A model generated the notes under the pieces. The model saw nothing but the letters and a program-made list of their open reading frames with translations, was not told where the DNA came from and searched no databases. A program made the position numbers and the translations under genes. A DNA stretch of 64,000 nt, taken from assembly GCA_937927335.1 (NCBI GenBank), contig CALBDU010000012.1, forward strand, positions 6,299 to 70,298, given 5' to 3'. Every line of letters begins with the position of its first letter. The stretch's first letter is position 1. Below are positions 1 through 7,718 of the stretch, piece after piece. This DNA comes from an uncultured Clostridium sp. Lineage in GTDB: Bacteria > Bacillota > Clostridia > Clostridiales > Clostridiaceae.

Positions 1-823
1 TTATGTCCCATGCGCTAGCCATTATTTCAGAAATTAAGATACGAACGTTGCCGCAGGCTTTATTTAAGGCCTGGGAAAGGGTACCTATTTCTTCCTTTGT
101 TTCAATATCTACCGATTGTGTGAGATCTCCACCACTGATAGCTTCGGCAAATTTAACCACTTTATTTAACTGGCCTGATATTAAATTTGCAATTAAAATA
201 CCAAATGCAATGGCAATCAATAATCCTAAACCGGCTATTATAAGAATTTTATAAATAGAAGCAGTGTACATTTTATTATTTTCATCATAGGAATTATCCG
301 CATCTTCAATATTTTTATTTATCAAACTGCTCATGTCATTGTAAACGTTTGTTCTTAAGGGTGCAAGACTGGAGAATTCAGCCTCAGCTGCAGTATAATT
401 TGCTTCCAGAGCTGATTTTGTAGTAAGGTCACACTGACTTTTATAGGCATTTAAATCACTTTTTAGTTTATTGAAAACATCCTTTTCACCATCAGAAAGG
501 AGATTTTTTTCATAATTTGAAATTATTGTGTCATTTTCCTTTGACAGCTTATCAATTTCCTCCTTAAGTGAAGCATCCTGGTTGTTCAGATTTTTCTGGT
601 ATGTAATTTTAAGTACATCATAACGTATATCACCTAAGTTCTGCCTTAAAGAGGTTAACTGCTTAACCGATTCCAAATTATAATCATGCATTGAAGCAGA
701 ATGAGTATTTATTTCCTTCATTCCCATGATTCCTATAATTCCAACTATGCCAATAAATAGAGATATTGCTACAAATGATCCCAGTAATTTGCTTTTAATT
801 TTTAAATTTTTATACCAATTCAT
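1..823 (-). CDS. Methyl-accepting chemotaxis protein, N-terminal part (cut by window edge)
   Basis: Reading leftward from an ATG at 821-823, this frame stays open for 274 codons to the window edge, so the C-terminal signalling domain is missing. A short basic start is followed by a hydrophobic segment (about residues 15-33, rich in I/V/G). Next come about 150 helical residues of the four-helix-bundle ligand-binding type, a second membrane segment around residues 190-212, and a HAMP-like linker (GGDLTQSVDIETKEEIG). This is the usual layout of a transmembrane chemoreceptor that signals to CheA/CheW. The SD is AAAGGGG with normal spacing. The gene lies directly behind a c-di-GMP-I riboswitch and terminator, so chemotaxis or adhesion behaviour is probably tuned by c-di-GMP. 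The ligand cannot be told from sequence. Confidence 0.88.
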   Translation of the reverse strand, partial: MNWYKNLKIKSKLLGSFVAISLFIGIVGIIGIMGMKEINTHSASMHDYNLESVKQLTSLRQNLGDIRYDVLKITYQKNLNNQDASLKEEIDKLSKENDTIISNYEKNLLSDGEKDVFNKLKSDLNAYKSQCDLTTKSALEANYTAAEAEFSSLAPLRTNVYNDMSSLINKNIEDADNSYDENNKMYTASIYKILIIAGLGLLIAIAFGILIANLISGQLNKVVKFAEAISGGDLTQSVDIETKEEIGTLSQALNKACGNVRILISEIMASAWDI

Positions 824-840
824 AATAAACCCCTTTCAAA

Positions 841-883
841 TAAAAACAGCTGCAACACCACCAATGAGGCAGCTGCAGCTGTT
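841..883 (-). terminator. Riboswitch-linked intrinsic terminator upstream of the chemoreceptor gene
   Basis: On the minus strand a perfect 10-bp stem (AACAGCTGCA / TGCAGCTGTT, plus-strand 874-883 and 845-854) is followed by a T-run. It lies between the c-di-GMP aptamer and the chemoreceptor start codon. The loop contains TCATTGG (861-867), complementary to CCAATGA (894-900) at the aptamer 3' edge. That pairing is a candidate antiterminator that could not easily coexist with the terminator. Whether ligand turns the gene on or off cannot be decided by eye. Confidence 0.8.
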
Positions 884-891
884 AAAACTTT

Positions 892-976
892 CATCATTGG
901 CAGCCTGACTATCATAGTTTATAACCTTAGACTCATGGCTTTGCGTCTCCAGCTTTCACTGGATTTGCTCTTTTCA
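892..976 (-). promoter_or_regulatory. Cyclic di-GMP-I (GEMM-I) riboswitch aptamer
   Basis: Read on the minus strand, the segment carries the GEMM-I hallmarks in order. There is a hairpin capped by a GAAA tetraloop (CCAGT GAAA GCTGG), then ACGCAAAGCC, then AGTCTAAGG, then CTATGATAG followed by CAGGCTGCC. The tetraloop and its receptor-like segment are the conserved tertiary contact of this family. The aptamer is followed by a terminator and then the chemoreceptor gene, a common clostridial target. Confidence 0.9.
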
Positions 977-1003
977 ATTATAAATCCAAATCCCAGAACT
1001 CCT
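977..1003 (-). promoter_or_regulatory. Possible promoter for the c-di-GMP riboswitch transcript
   Basis: A perfect TATAAT lies on the minus strand at 977-982, about 7 bases before the riboswitch 5' end. The best upstream match, TTTACA, is about 20 bases away, which is longer than ideal. The element overlaps the end of the MarR-GNAT gene. Co-transcription from that gene is the alternative. Confidence 0.4.
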
Positions 1004-1892
1004 GTAAAGTGTCCTCTCCTAATATAGAGCTTTTACGGAAATGGCTTATTTTAAATCCTTTTTTTATGAAAATGTTTCTGGCAGATTGCAATGTTGAGAT
1101 TGTATCCAATGAAACATGCTTATAGCCTTTTTCTCTGCAAAAATCCAATGCAGCATCTACCAGGCGGCTTCCTATTCCCATACCACGTAATTTAGGCTCA
1201 AGCATAAGATATTTTATGTTGGCGGTATCTTCACCGGCCTTTATCACCATTATGCTCCCCACTGCACAACCATTAAGCTCCGGTATCAGCATACATTCTT
1301 TTTTACTATTGCAGTTATTAATAAAATGACGGATGCCTTTTTCTGCATAGTCACCCAAAATAGGCGACAAGCCGTATTCCTCTGTATACAAAACCTGATG
1401 CTGCGATAGGACATAATTAATATCCTTTGTTGTAAAATCCCTTATTACAACAGGGAAAATTGCTTTAGAAAGATTAGCCTTTAACACCTCCATAGCTTCT
1501 AACACCTCTGATGTTTCACTGCCATCGAAAGAATCAGTTATAGCTTTAAGCTGTTCATAGGATTTTTTGTTAAGTAAGTTAATTACATCCAAGCCCTTTT
1601 CTGTAAGAGTTATATAATTAATTCTGCTGTCATGGGTTGATTGCTCCCGGGTTATGAGCTCATCATTTTCGAAACGTTTCATTATTCTGCTCATATAACT
1701 TCTGTCAAGCCCCAGTTGCTTAGCTAATGTATGGGCTGTACAGAGCTTAAACTCAGTAATTGATTTTAAAACCTTTAATTCTGTTACGGAATAACTGTTT
1801 TCAAAAATGTGTTGATCAAGCACACCCATAAAATTCGATAAAAATCGATTGAAACTTCTGAATTTTGAAATTACATCCGATTCATTTTCCAT
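978..1892 (-). CDS. MarR-type regulator fused to a GNAT acetyltransferase
   Basis: This is a 304-residue fusion. Residues 1 to about 150 form a MarR winged-helix domain, with a recognition region around TLAKQLGLDRSYMSRIMKRF and a wing near INYITLTEKG. Residues about 155-304 form a GNAT fold with the acetyl-CoA loop LRGMGIGSRLVDAAL and a C-terminal RNIFIKKGFK segment. MarR-GNAT fusions are a recognised family; the acetyl acceptor is usually unknown. The start is set by AGGAG 8 bases upstream of ATG. A sigma-A promoter covered by a long inverted repeat lies just upstream, which suggests autoregulation. No separate target operon is visible next to it. Confidence 0.88.
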   Translation of the reverse strand: MENESDVISKFRSFNRFLSNFMGVLDQHIFENSYSVTELKVLKSITEFKLCTAHTLAKQLGLDRSYMSRIMKRFENDELITREQSTHDSRINYITLTEKGLDVINLLNKKSYEQLKAITDSFDGSETSEVLEAMEVLKANLSKAIFPVVIRDFTTKDINYVLSQHQVLYTEEYGLSPILGDYAEKGIRHFINNCNSKKECMLIPELNGCAVGSIMVIKAGEDTANIKYLMLEPKLRGMGIGSRLVDAALDFCREKGYKHVSLDTISTLQSARNIFIKKGFKISHFRKSSILGEDTLQEFWDLDL

Positions 1893-1927
1893 CTTTGTTA
1901 TTCTCCTTTTTTATGTTGTAGATTTAG

Positions 1928-1967
1928 TCCACAATTTCATTATAGGAATAATTGTGGATTGAGTCAA
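1928..1967 (-). promoter_or_regulatory. Sigma-A promoter overlapped by a palindromic operator (MarR-GNAT gene)
   Basis: On the minus strand TTGACT (1962-1967) and TATAAT (1939-1944) are separated by exactly 17 bases. A perfect 9-bp inverted repeat, TCCACAATT (1928-1936) and AATTGTGGA (1950-1958), brackets the -10 box. The symmetry extends imperfectly outward to GTTG/CAAC. Its size and place fit a MarR dimer site that blocks RNA polymerase. Identity of the bound regulator is inferred. Confidence 0.8.
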
Positions 1968-2056
1968 CAACAAAATTCGCCATTTATTGCTATTATTTTG
2001 AATAAATCATTATTAAAGGGGAATAATACCTATAATATTTTTAAGGTGGGATTAGT

Positions 2057-2140
2057 ATGTTGGAAGGTATAGTGACAATTATTATAGTATCTACCATTGT
2101 AGGTACTATAGCTCTATGTAAAGCTGCAAAAAAATATTAA
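2057..2140 (+). CDS. Small hydrophobic single-span peptide (27 aa)
   Basis: ATG at 2057 is preceded by AAGGTGG at suitable spacing. The 27-residue product begins MLEGIVTIIIVSTIVGTIA and ends in a basic tail (CKAAKKY), so it looks like a single membrane helix with positively charged cytoplasmic end. Small membrane peptides of this shape include regulatory subunits and type I toxins, but nothing here identifies which. The same frame continues after the TAA as a second hydrophobic stretch (2141-2278). The gene could therefore be the first half of an interrupted two-span protein. Real but uncertain. Confidence 0.4.
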   Translation: MLEGIVTIIIVSTIVGTIALCKAAKKY

Positions 2141-2341
2141 TGGAGCATCTTTGTTCTTTTGCTTTTATTATTTATGGTGCTGGTATATTATTGTAATAAA
2201 TATAATATACTAGGAGATGGTTATGCATTAAACATCAGAATATTTAAAATATTAAATCTTTTAATTTGTGATTTTTAGTACTATAATCAAATATAATATA
2301 AATATTGTCTTTTTCCGACTTTTAAATAAGGGGGTTCCGGG

Positions 2342-3016
2342 ATGAAAAAGGTTATCATTTTTGGAAATACTATCCTAAGCAAGATGATATTTTACGATGC
2401 TGCGGAAAGCGATTTTAAAATTGCAGGATTTACAGTGGACAAGGAGTACCTTAGCAGTGACAAATTTTTAGGCCTGCCCCTGGTGGATTTTGAATTAGTA
2501 ACAAAATTGTACCCTCCAGAGCAATATGATATGTTGGCTGTTATAAGCGGTTATAGGGATATGAGAAGCCGGAACGAGTTTTTTAAGAGGGCAAAATGCA
2601 AGGGCTACAGCCTTAGGAATTACATCAGTGCCAAAGCGGATTTTTCACCGGAAGTATTCATGGGTGAAAATAATATTATTATGGCAAATTCACATGTGGG
2701 CATTGGCGGTATTATGGCAGACAACAATATTATCAGGCAAAATGTATATCTTGGACATAATTTTATTATGGGCAGCAACAATTTCATCGCGGCAGGCAGC
2801 AACATAGGCGGAAACTGCAAAATAAAGAATACCTGTTACATTGGCTTGGGAGCAACAATAATTGATAATACATCAATTGAGGAAGAAACCTTAATAGGGG
2901 CTGGAAGTGTTATAATAAGGCATACTGAGCCATGGTCAAAAAATGTTGGCAACCCCAGCCGGGTCATTGGATACCATAAGGAAGAAGGTATAAAAATGGT
3001 TCCAAGCCATGAATAG
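2342..3016 (+). CDS. NeuD/PglD-like acyltransferase (left-handed beta-helix)
   Basis: The product has 224 residues. The N-terminal ~80 residues (KKVIIFGNTILSKMIFYDA) form a Rossmann-like PglD_N domain. From about residue 95 hexapeptide repeats run to about 205 (NNIIMANSHVGIGG, NNFIAAGSNIGGNC, ETLIGAGSVI), the signature of trimeric left-handed beta-helix O- or N-acyltransferases using acyl-CoA. The nominal family substrate is an amino or sialic sugar, but no sugar-biosynthesis genes are nearby. The gene overlaps the downstream BKACE gene by 8 bases, so translation is probably coupled and the two enzymes likely share a pathway. The substrate is unknown. Confidence 0.82.
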   Translation: MKKVIIFGNTILSKMIFYDAAESDFKIAGFTVDKEYLSSDKFLGLPLVDFELVTKLYPPEQYDMLAVISGYRDMRSRNEFFKRAKCKGYSLRNYISAKADFSPEVFMGENNIIMANSHVGIGGIMADNNIIRQNVYLGHNFIMGSNNFIAAGSNIGGNCKIKNTCYIGLGATIIDNTSIEEETLIGAGSVIIRHTEPWSKNVGNPSRVIGYHKEEGIKMVPSHE

Positions 3017-3872
3017 GATTGTTGTTAATTTTGCTCCAACAGGTATGATTCCCAAGAAAGAGCATACTCCCTATGTACCCATTTCCAGCAATGAAATTAT
3101 AGAGGATGTACACAAGGCCTGGGAGGCAGGGATAACGTTGGTTCATCTTCATATCAGGGATGAAGTTACCGAGAGCCCTGATTATAAGAAAGAAAATTTC
3201 GGAAAAATAATTAATGGTATAAGAAAATTTGCACCAGAGCTTATTATATGCACCTCTACCAGCGGCAGAAGGTTCAATGAATTTGAAAAGAGATCTGATG
3301 TTCTGGAGCTTGAGGGCGACTTAAAGCCGGACATGGGCAGTCTTACCTTAAGCTCTATGAATTTTATGAACCAGGCCAGCATGAATGAACCTGATATGGT
3401 GATAAAACTGGCTGAGAAAATGCTTGAAAAAGGAATAAAACCAGAATTGGAAGCTTTTGATACGGGAATGATAAATTATTCAAAATATCTTATTAAAAAA
3501 GGCATATTAAAGCCGCCATATTATTTCAACATTTTATTTGGAAATATAGCAACAGTTCAGCCCGGTCTTCTCCATGCAGGCATTATGGTTAACGATTTGC
3601 CTGAGGATTCAATGGTATCCTTTGGGGCCTTTAGTGACTGGCAGCTCCCTGTTAATTCCGCTGCAATTGCCATGGGATATGGTGTAAGAGTTGGAATAGA
3701 GGATAATATCTGGTTTGACAGGGAAAGAACCAGGCTTGCAGAAAACAGTATGCTTATTAATAGAATAAAGGATATTGTTAAGCTTCAAGGAAGTGAAATT
3801 ATGACTTCCGGCGAATTAAGACAGATATTAAAGCTTAAAAAGGGATTTGGCCAATATGGCACGGCGGATTAG
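3009..3872 (+). CDS. BKACE-family (DUF849) beta-keto acid cleavage enzyme
   Basis: The product has 287 residues, the usual length. It shows the TIM-barrel BKACE motifs: VHLHIRD near residues 44-50 (zinc-binding His pair), LSSMNF, ELEAFDTGM, and FGAFSDWQLPVN followed by RVGIEDN with the conserved Glu. The prototype, 3-keto-5-aminohexanoate cleavage enzyme, condenses a beta-keto acid with acetyl-CoA to give acetoacetate and a new acyl-CoA. No other lysine-fermentation genes (kamA, kamDE, kdd, kal) are in the window, so the lysine role is doubtful. Overlap with the acyltransferase gene suggests that the acyl-CoA product might feed that enzyme; this is inference. Confidence 0.85.
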   Translation: MNRIVVNFAPTGMIPKKEHTPYVPISSNEIIEDVHKAWEAGITLVHLHIRDEVTESPDYKKENFGKIINGIRKFAPELIICTSTSGRRFNEFEKRSDVLELEGDLKPDMGSLTLSSMNFMNQASMNEPDMVIKLAEKMLEKGIKPELEAFDTGMINYSKYLIKKGILKPPYYFNILFGNIATVQPGLLHAGIMVNDLPEDSMVSFGAFSDWQLPVNSAAIAMGYGVRVGIEDNIWFDRERTRLAENSMLINRIKDIVKLQGSEIMTSGELRQILKLKKGFGQYGTAD

Positions 3873-3961
3873 AGTAATCGGGGCTTTTGAATGGGATCAG
3901 CTGATATAAATACAAATAATTTTATGATAAACTATAAATAAAAATGAAGGGACGTAGCAGA

Positions 3962-4483
3962 ATGAATTTAACAGAAAAAACATTATCAACTAAAAGTCTT
4001 TACAAAGGCAAAATACTGGATTTGGAATTGCTGGAGGTGGAGCTGCCAAATGGAGGCACCAGCAAAAGGGAGATCGTAAGGCACAATGGCGCAGTGGCTG
4101 TTATTGCCTATAAAGATAAGGATACAGTGCTGCTGGTGGAGCAATACAGAAAGGCTGTTGACAGGACACTGCTGGAGGTGCCTGCAGGGAAAATTGAAAA
4201 GGGTGAGGAGCCATTGCCCTGTGCAGTGAGGGAGCTGGAAGAGGAAACCGGCTTTAAATCCGATAACTTTACCTATCTTGGTAAAATTGTCACTTCTCCA
4301 GGCTTCAGCGATGAGTGCATCTATATATATAAAGCTGTTGATTTGTATGACGGCGATGGAACCTTAGGTGATGAGGATGAATTTATTAATGTACATGAGA
4401 TAAAGGTAAAGGATATTAGAGGGATGATTGCCTCAGGGGCTATTGAGGATGCCAAAACCATCTGTGCTTTTATGATGGAATAA
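3962..4483 (+). CDS. nudF: ADP-ribose pyrophosphatase, Nudix family
   Basis: The product has 173 residues from ATG 3962, chosen because AAGGGA lies 8-9 bases upstream; an in-frame ATG at 3944 lies before that SD. A complete Nudix box is present: G-x5-E-x7-REL-x-EE-x-GF (from AGKIEKGEE to RELEEETGF, about residues 79-102). The flanking VEQYR and SPGFSDE segments are typical of the NudF/YqkG ADP-sugar subfamily, which hydrolyses ADP-ribose to AMP and ribose 5-phosphate. In B. subtilis the orthologue also lies near spoIIM. The spoIIM gene follows after 67 bases. Confidence 0.92.
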   Translation: MNLTEKTLSTKSLYKGKILDLELLEVELPNGGTSKREIVRHNGAVAVIAYKDKDTVLLVEQYRKAVDRTLLEVPAGKIEKGEEPLPCAVRELEEETGFKSDNFTYLGKIVTSPGFSDECIYIYKAVDLYDGDGTLGDEDEFINVHEIKVKDIRGMIASGAIEDAKTICAFMME

Positions 4484-4489
4484 GTCTAT

Positions 4490-4518
4490 GCATATTACCC
4501 TTCTGCTAATCATAGAAT
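4490..4518 (+). promoter_or_regulatory. Sigma-E-like promoter for spoIIM
   Basis: GCATATT (4490-4496) matches the sigma-E -35 consensus kmATATT. CATAGAAT (4511-4518) matches the -10 CATACAnT at all but one defined position, and the spacing is 14 bases. Transcription would start near 4525, downstream of the anti-SD arm 4498-4506. spoIIM is sigma-E dependent in B. subtilis, so the match fits the gene. Confidence 0.65.
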
Positions 4519-4541
4519 TAAAAAGATGGTATGCAGAAGGG
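4498..4541 (+). promoter_or_regulatory. SD-sequestering inverted repeat before spoIIM
   Basis: CCCTTCTGC (4498-4506) is perfectly complementary to GCAGAAGGG (4533-4541), across a 26-base loop. The 3' arm contains the spoIIM Shine-Dalgarno sequence. RNA that reads through from nudF would contain both arms and hide the SD; RNA from the sigma-E-like promoter would contain only the 3' arm. There is no T-run, so it is not an intrinsic terminator. Confidence 0.6.
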
Positions 4542-4550
4542 GGTATATTT

Positions 4551-5192
4551 ATGTCTGAAAACAGGATTGCTTTGGTATTGAGCAGGCATCTGCAGAATAA
4601 TTTCTGGTTTTATTTGGTCAGTATATTTTGTGTATGCACAGGGATTATTGTAGGAATTTACAGTGTACGCTATATGGGAAGTTTTGAGAAGACGGACCTG
4701 ATAAGCTACCTTAATAACTTTACCAGTGCATTAAGCGCCCAAAGCGTGGATTGTAAATCGATTTTTATACAAGCCTTAAAAAATAACCTTCCATTGATAT
4801 TTGCAATATGGTTTTTGGGGCTAACCATGGTAGGGCTGCCGGTGATTTTGCTTTTGGATCTTTTCAAGGGTTTTACTTTAGGCTTTTCCATGAGCTTTAT
4901 AATCAGCCAGCTGGGAGTCAAAGGAGTATGGATTTCATTAGCAGGAATTCTTCCTCAAAATATTATTTACATACCTGCAATAGTTATCTCCTCAGTGATT
5001 GCAATGGAATTTTCTACTGCAATACTTAGGGACAAGGCTCAGAGAAAATGGGCATCAAACATATGGCTTAAAATTACTTCCTATTCTTTTACTTTTTTAA
5101 TAACCGCTTTTTTTATGTTTTCAGGTTTTTTTCTAGAGTCATATTTAACCTCCAATGTGGTTAAAATCTTAATAACCAGTATGGGAGCTTAG
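4551..5192 (+). CDS. spoIIM: Stage II sporulation protein M
   Basis: The product has 213 residues from ATG 4551, chosen because AGAAGGGGG lies just upstream; the frame opens earlier but that part overlaps promoter and SD. It has about five hydrophobic spans: residues ~18-40, ~80-105 (AIWFLGLTMVGLPVILLLD), ~112-130, ~135-160 and ~180-205. The segment FKGFTLGFSMSFI and WISLAGILPQNIIYIPA are typical of SpoIIM (DUF95). SpoIIM is a mother-cell membrane protein of the DMP peptidoglycan-degrading complex (SpoIID-M-P) that drives engulfment. The expected sigma-E promoter is visible upstream. Confidence 0.9.
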   Translation: MSENRIALVLSRHLQNNFWFYLVSIFCVCTGIIVGIYSVRYMGSFEKTDLISYLNNFTSALSAQSVDCKSIFIQALKNNLPLIFAIWFLGLTMVGLPVILLLDLFKGFTLGFSMSFIISQLGVKGVWISLAGILPQNIIYIPAIVISSVIAMEFSTAILRDKAQRKWASNIWLKITSYSFTFLITAFFMFSGFFLESYLTSNVVKILITSMGA

Positions 5193-5220
5193 AAAAATTT
5201 AATAAACAGGAGAGAAAATT

Positions 5221-6396
5221 ATGGTTAATAAAGTAATATTAATTGTACTTGATAGTGTTGGAATCGGTGAATTGCCGGATGCAGCCGAATATGGTGATGA
5301 AGGCAGCAATACCCTGGGAGGCATCTCCAGAGTGCTTGGAGGATTAAAATTAAAAAATATGGAAAGACTGGGGCTTGGCAATATTGACTGCATTCAGGGA
5401 ATCGAAGCTGAGCCTGGGCCAATAGGCTGCTTTGGCAGATGCATGGAGCAGTCCAAGGGTAAGGATACAATCACTGGACATTGGGAAATATCCGGACTGG
5501 TGCTGGAGCATCCGTTAAAAACTTATCCTGAGGGTTTTAATGAGGAAATAGTAAAGGAATTTGAAAAGAGAACCGGAAAAAAGGTTCTTGCAAACAAGGT
5601 AGCCTCTGGAACTGAAATAATTAAGGAATACGGTGAGCTTCATGATAAAACGGGATATCCTATTTTATACACATCTGCTGACAGTGTTATGCAGATTGCT
5701 GCAAACGAAGAGGTTATTCCTCTGCAGCAGCTTTATGACATATGTATTGCAGCCAGGAAGATGATGGTTGGAGAATGGGCTGTAGGCAGAATTATTGCAA
5801 GGCCTTTTATAAAACGTGACGGTCAATATGTAAGAACTCCAAATAGAAGGGATTATGCACTGGATCCTGTAGGCAGAAATATGCTGGATTATCTCTATGA
5901 GAACAAAATACCAGTATTTGCTGTGGGAAAGATCGAAGATATTTTTAATCACAGAAGCATAAGTGTTTCTGATCACACTAAAAATAATAGAGAAGGAGTC
6001 AATAAGACTCTTGAGTTTATGAAAACTTCAGGCAGAGGATTGATTTTCACAAACCTTGTGGATTTTGACATGCTTTACGGTCATAGAAACGATGTTCAGG
6101 GTTATGCTGATGCCCTGAAAGAGTTTGACAGCAGGCTCCCTGAAATAATAGAAGGCCTTGGCAGTGATGATGTGCTTATTATTACTGCAGACCATGGATG
6201 CGATCCAAGTACAGAGAGTACAGACCACTCCAGGGAATATATACCGTTGCTTTTGTACAGTAAAAATATGAAAAATGGTGTTAATATAGGAACCCGGAGA
6301 AGCTTCTGCGATATAGGAAAAACTGTGCTTCACATGTTCGGTATTGAAAATGATATAAATGGAAAAAGCTTCTATGAGGAAATTAAAAAAGGCTAG
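5221..6396 (+). CDS. deoB: Phosphopentomutase
   Basis: The product has 391 residues, the normal length. It interconverts (deoxy)ribose 1-phosphate and 5-phosphate in nucleoside salvage. Alkaline-phosphatase-superfamily metal motifs are intact: IVLDSVGIGELPDA at the N-terminus, GKDTITGHWE with the catalytic Thr around residues 80-90, VDFDMLYGHR near 280, and ITADHGCDP plus TDHSREY near 325-340. The SD GGAGA precedes ATG 5221. The pyrimidine nucleoside phosphorylase gene follows 12 bases later, so both act on the pentose phosphate released from nucleosides. The order deoB-phosphorylase-dacF matches B. subtilis drm-pupG-dacF. Confidence 0.95.
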   Translation: MVNKVILIVLDSVGIGELPDAAEYGDEGSNTLGGISRVLGGLKLKNMERLGLGNIDCIQGIEAEPGPIGCFGRCMEQSKGKDTITGHWEISGLVLEHPLKTYPEGFNEEIVKEFEKRTGKKVLANKVASGTEIIKEYGELHDKTGYPILYTSADSVMQIAANEEVIPLQQLYDICIAARKMMVGEWAVGRIIARPFIKRDGQYVRTPNRRDYALDPVGRNMLDYLYENKIPVFAVGKIEDIFNHRSISVSDHTKNNREGVNKTLEFMKTSGRGLIFTNLVDFDMLYGHRNDVQGYADALKEFDSRLPEIIEGLGSDDVLIITADHGCDPSTESTDHSREYIPLLLYSKNMKNGVNIGTRRSFCDIGKTVLHMFGIENDINGKSFYEEIKKG

Positions 6397-6408
6397 GAGG
6401 GGAATACT

Positions 6409-7710
6409 TTGAGGATGGTGGATATTATTGAAAAGAAAAAGCTTGGCATAGAGTTGTCAGGAGAAGAGATAAGCTTTGCTGTAAAGGGTTATACTGAGGG
6501 TAGCATACCGGATTATCAAATGTCCGCATTCCTTATGGCAATTTACTTTAAGGGTATGACCAGCGGAGAAATCAGCAATCTTACCATGGCCTATGTGAAT
6601 TCAGGGGAGAGAGCTGACCTGTCGGCTATAAAAGGCATCAAAGTGGACAAACATTCTTCCGGGGGAGTGGGAGACAAAATTTCACTGGTTGCAATACCGC
6701 TGGCAGCAAGTGCAGGCATTCCTGTAGCTAAAATGTCTGGCAGGGGCCTTGGACACACAGGCGGAACCATAGATAAGCTTGAGTCAATTCCAGGATTCAA
6801 TACCTCACTGACTCCTGAGGAATTTATAAATAACGTTAATAAGTATAAAATGGCCATAATCGGCCAAACGGCAAACCTTACTCCGGCAGATAAGAAAACC
6901 TACGCATTGAGGGATGTCACGGGCACTATAAATAGTATTCCACTGATAGCAGCTTCAATTATGAGCAAAAAAATTGCTTCCGGGGCAGATGCCATAGTAT
7001 TGGATGTGAAAGCGGGCTCCGGGGCTTTTATGAAGACCCTGGAGGAAGCGAGGCTGCTTGCAGAAACCATGGTTCAGATAGGCAGGAATGTAGGAGTTAA
7101 AACTGTTGCCGTAATTACTAATATGGATCAGCCTTTGGGCCATGAGGTAGGCAATTTTAATGAAGTAAAGGAAGCTGTGGAAATACTAAGCGGCAGAGGT
7201 GCAGAGGACGAAGTTGAAGTTGCCCTCACCATAGCCTCCCATATGGCCGTCCTTGGTGGTGCATTCCAGGATTTTAACACTGCATGGGATAGACTAAGGG
7301 AAATCCTGTGTTCTGGAAAAGCACTTGAAAAATTTTTGGAGCTGGTTAAAGCTCAGGGTGGAGACCCTGGTTTTGTTGCCAGGAGGGATTCCATCCACGT
7401 GGCGGAATTTAATATTGAGATTAAGTCAAAGTCTTCTGGTTTTGTGGATTCTATTGCAGCTCAGGAAATTGGACGGGCTGCTATGCTGCTTGGAGCAGGC
7501 AGAAAGACCAAGGAAGACAAGATAGATTTCAGCGCTGGAGTGACTATGGTGAGAAAAACCGGTGAAAAGGTCAGTGCCGGTGATACGCTGTGCATACTCC
7601 ATACTAATCTCAAGGATTTCAGCGAGGCCTCAAAAGCTGCGGAGGATGCCTACTGCATAAAAACTGCGGCACCGGCCCCATTAAAATATGTTTATGATGT
7701 AATTACATAA
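6409..7710 (+). CDS. pdp: Pyrimidine-nucleoside phosphorylase
   Basis: The product has 433 residues. The signature SGRGLGHTGGTIDKLE lies near residues 109-124, and KVDKHSSGGVGD (phosphate site) near 80-91. The C-terminal domain contains the usual RKTGEKV turn. It cleaves uridine, thymidine and deoxyuridine to base and pentose 1-phosphate. The start is a TTG at 6409: AGGAGG ends 8 bases before it, whereas the next ATG (6415) is 14 bases away, and the N-terminus MRMVDIIEKK matches the family. It is co-transcribed with deoB. A purine phosphorylase occupies this place in B. subtilis. Confidence 0.93.
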   Translation: MRMVDIIEKKKLGIELSGEEISFAVKGYTEGSIPDYQMSAFLMAIYFKGMTSGEISNLTMAYVNSGERADLSAIKGIKVDKHSSGGVGDKISLVAIPLAASAGIPVAKMSGRGLGHTGGTIDKLESIPGFNTSLTPEEFINNVNKYKMAIIGQTANLTPADKKTYALRDVTGTINSIPLIAASIMSKKIASGADAIVLDVKAGSGAFMKTLEEARLLAETMVQIGRNVGVKTVAVITNMDQPLGHEVGNFNEVKEAVEILSGRGAEDEVEVALTIASHMAVLGGAFQDFNTAWDRLREILCSGKALEKFLELVKAQGGDPGFVARRDSIHVAEFNIEIKSKSSGFVDSIAAQEIGRAAMLLGAGRKTKEDKIDFSAGVTMVRKTGEKVSAGDTLCILHTNLKDFSEASKAAEDAYCIKTAAPAPLKYVYDVIT

Positions 7711-7718
7711 TTTGTTAT

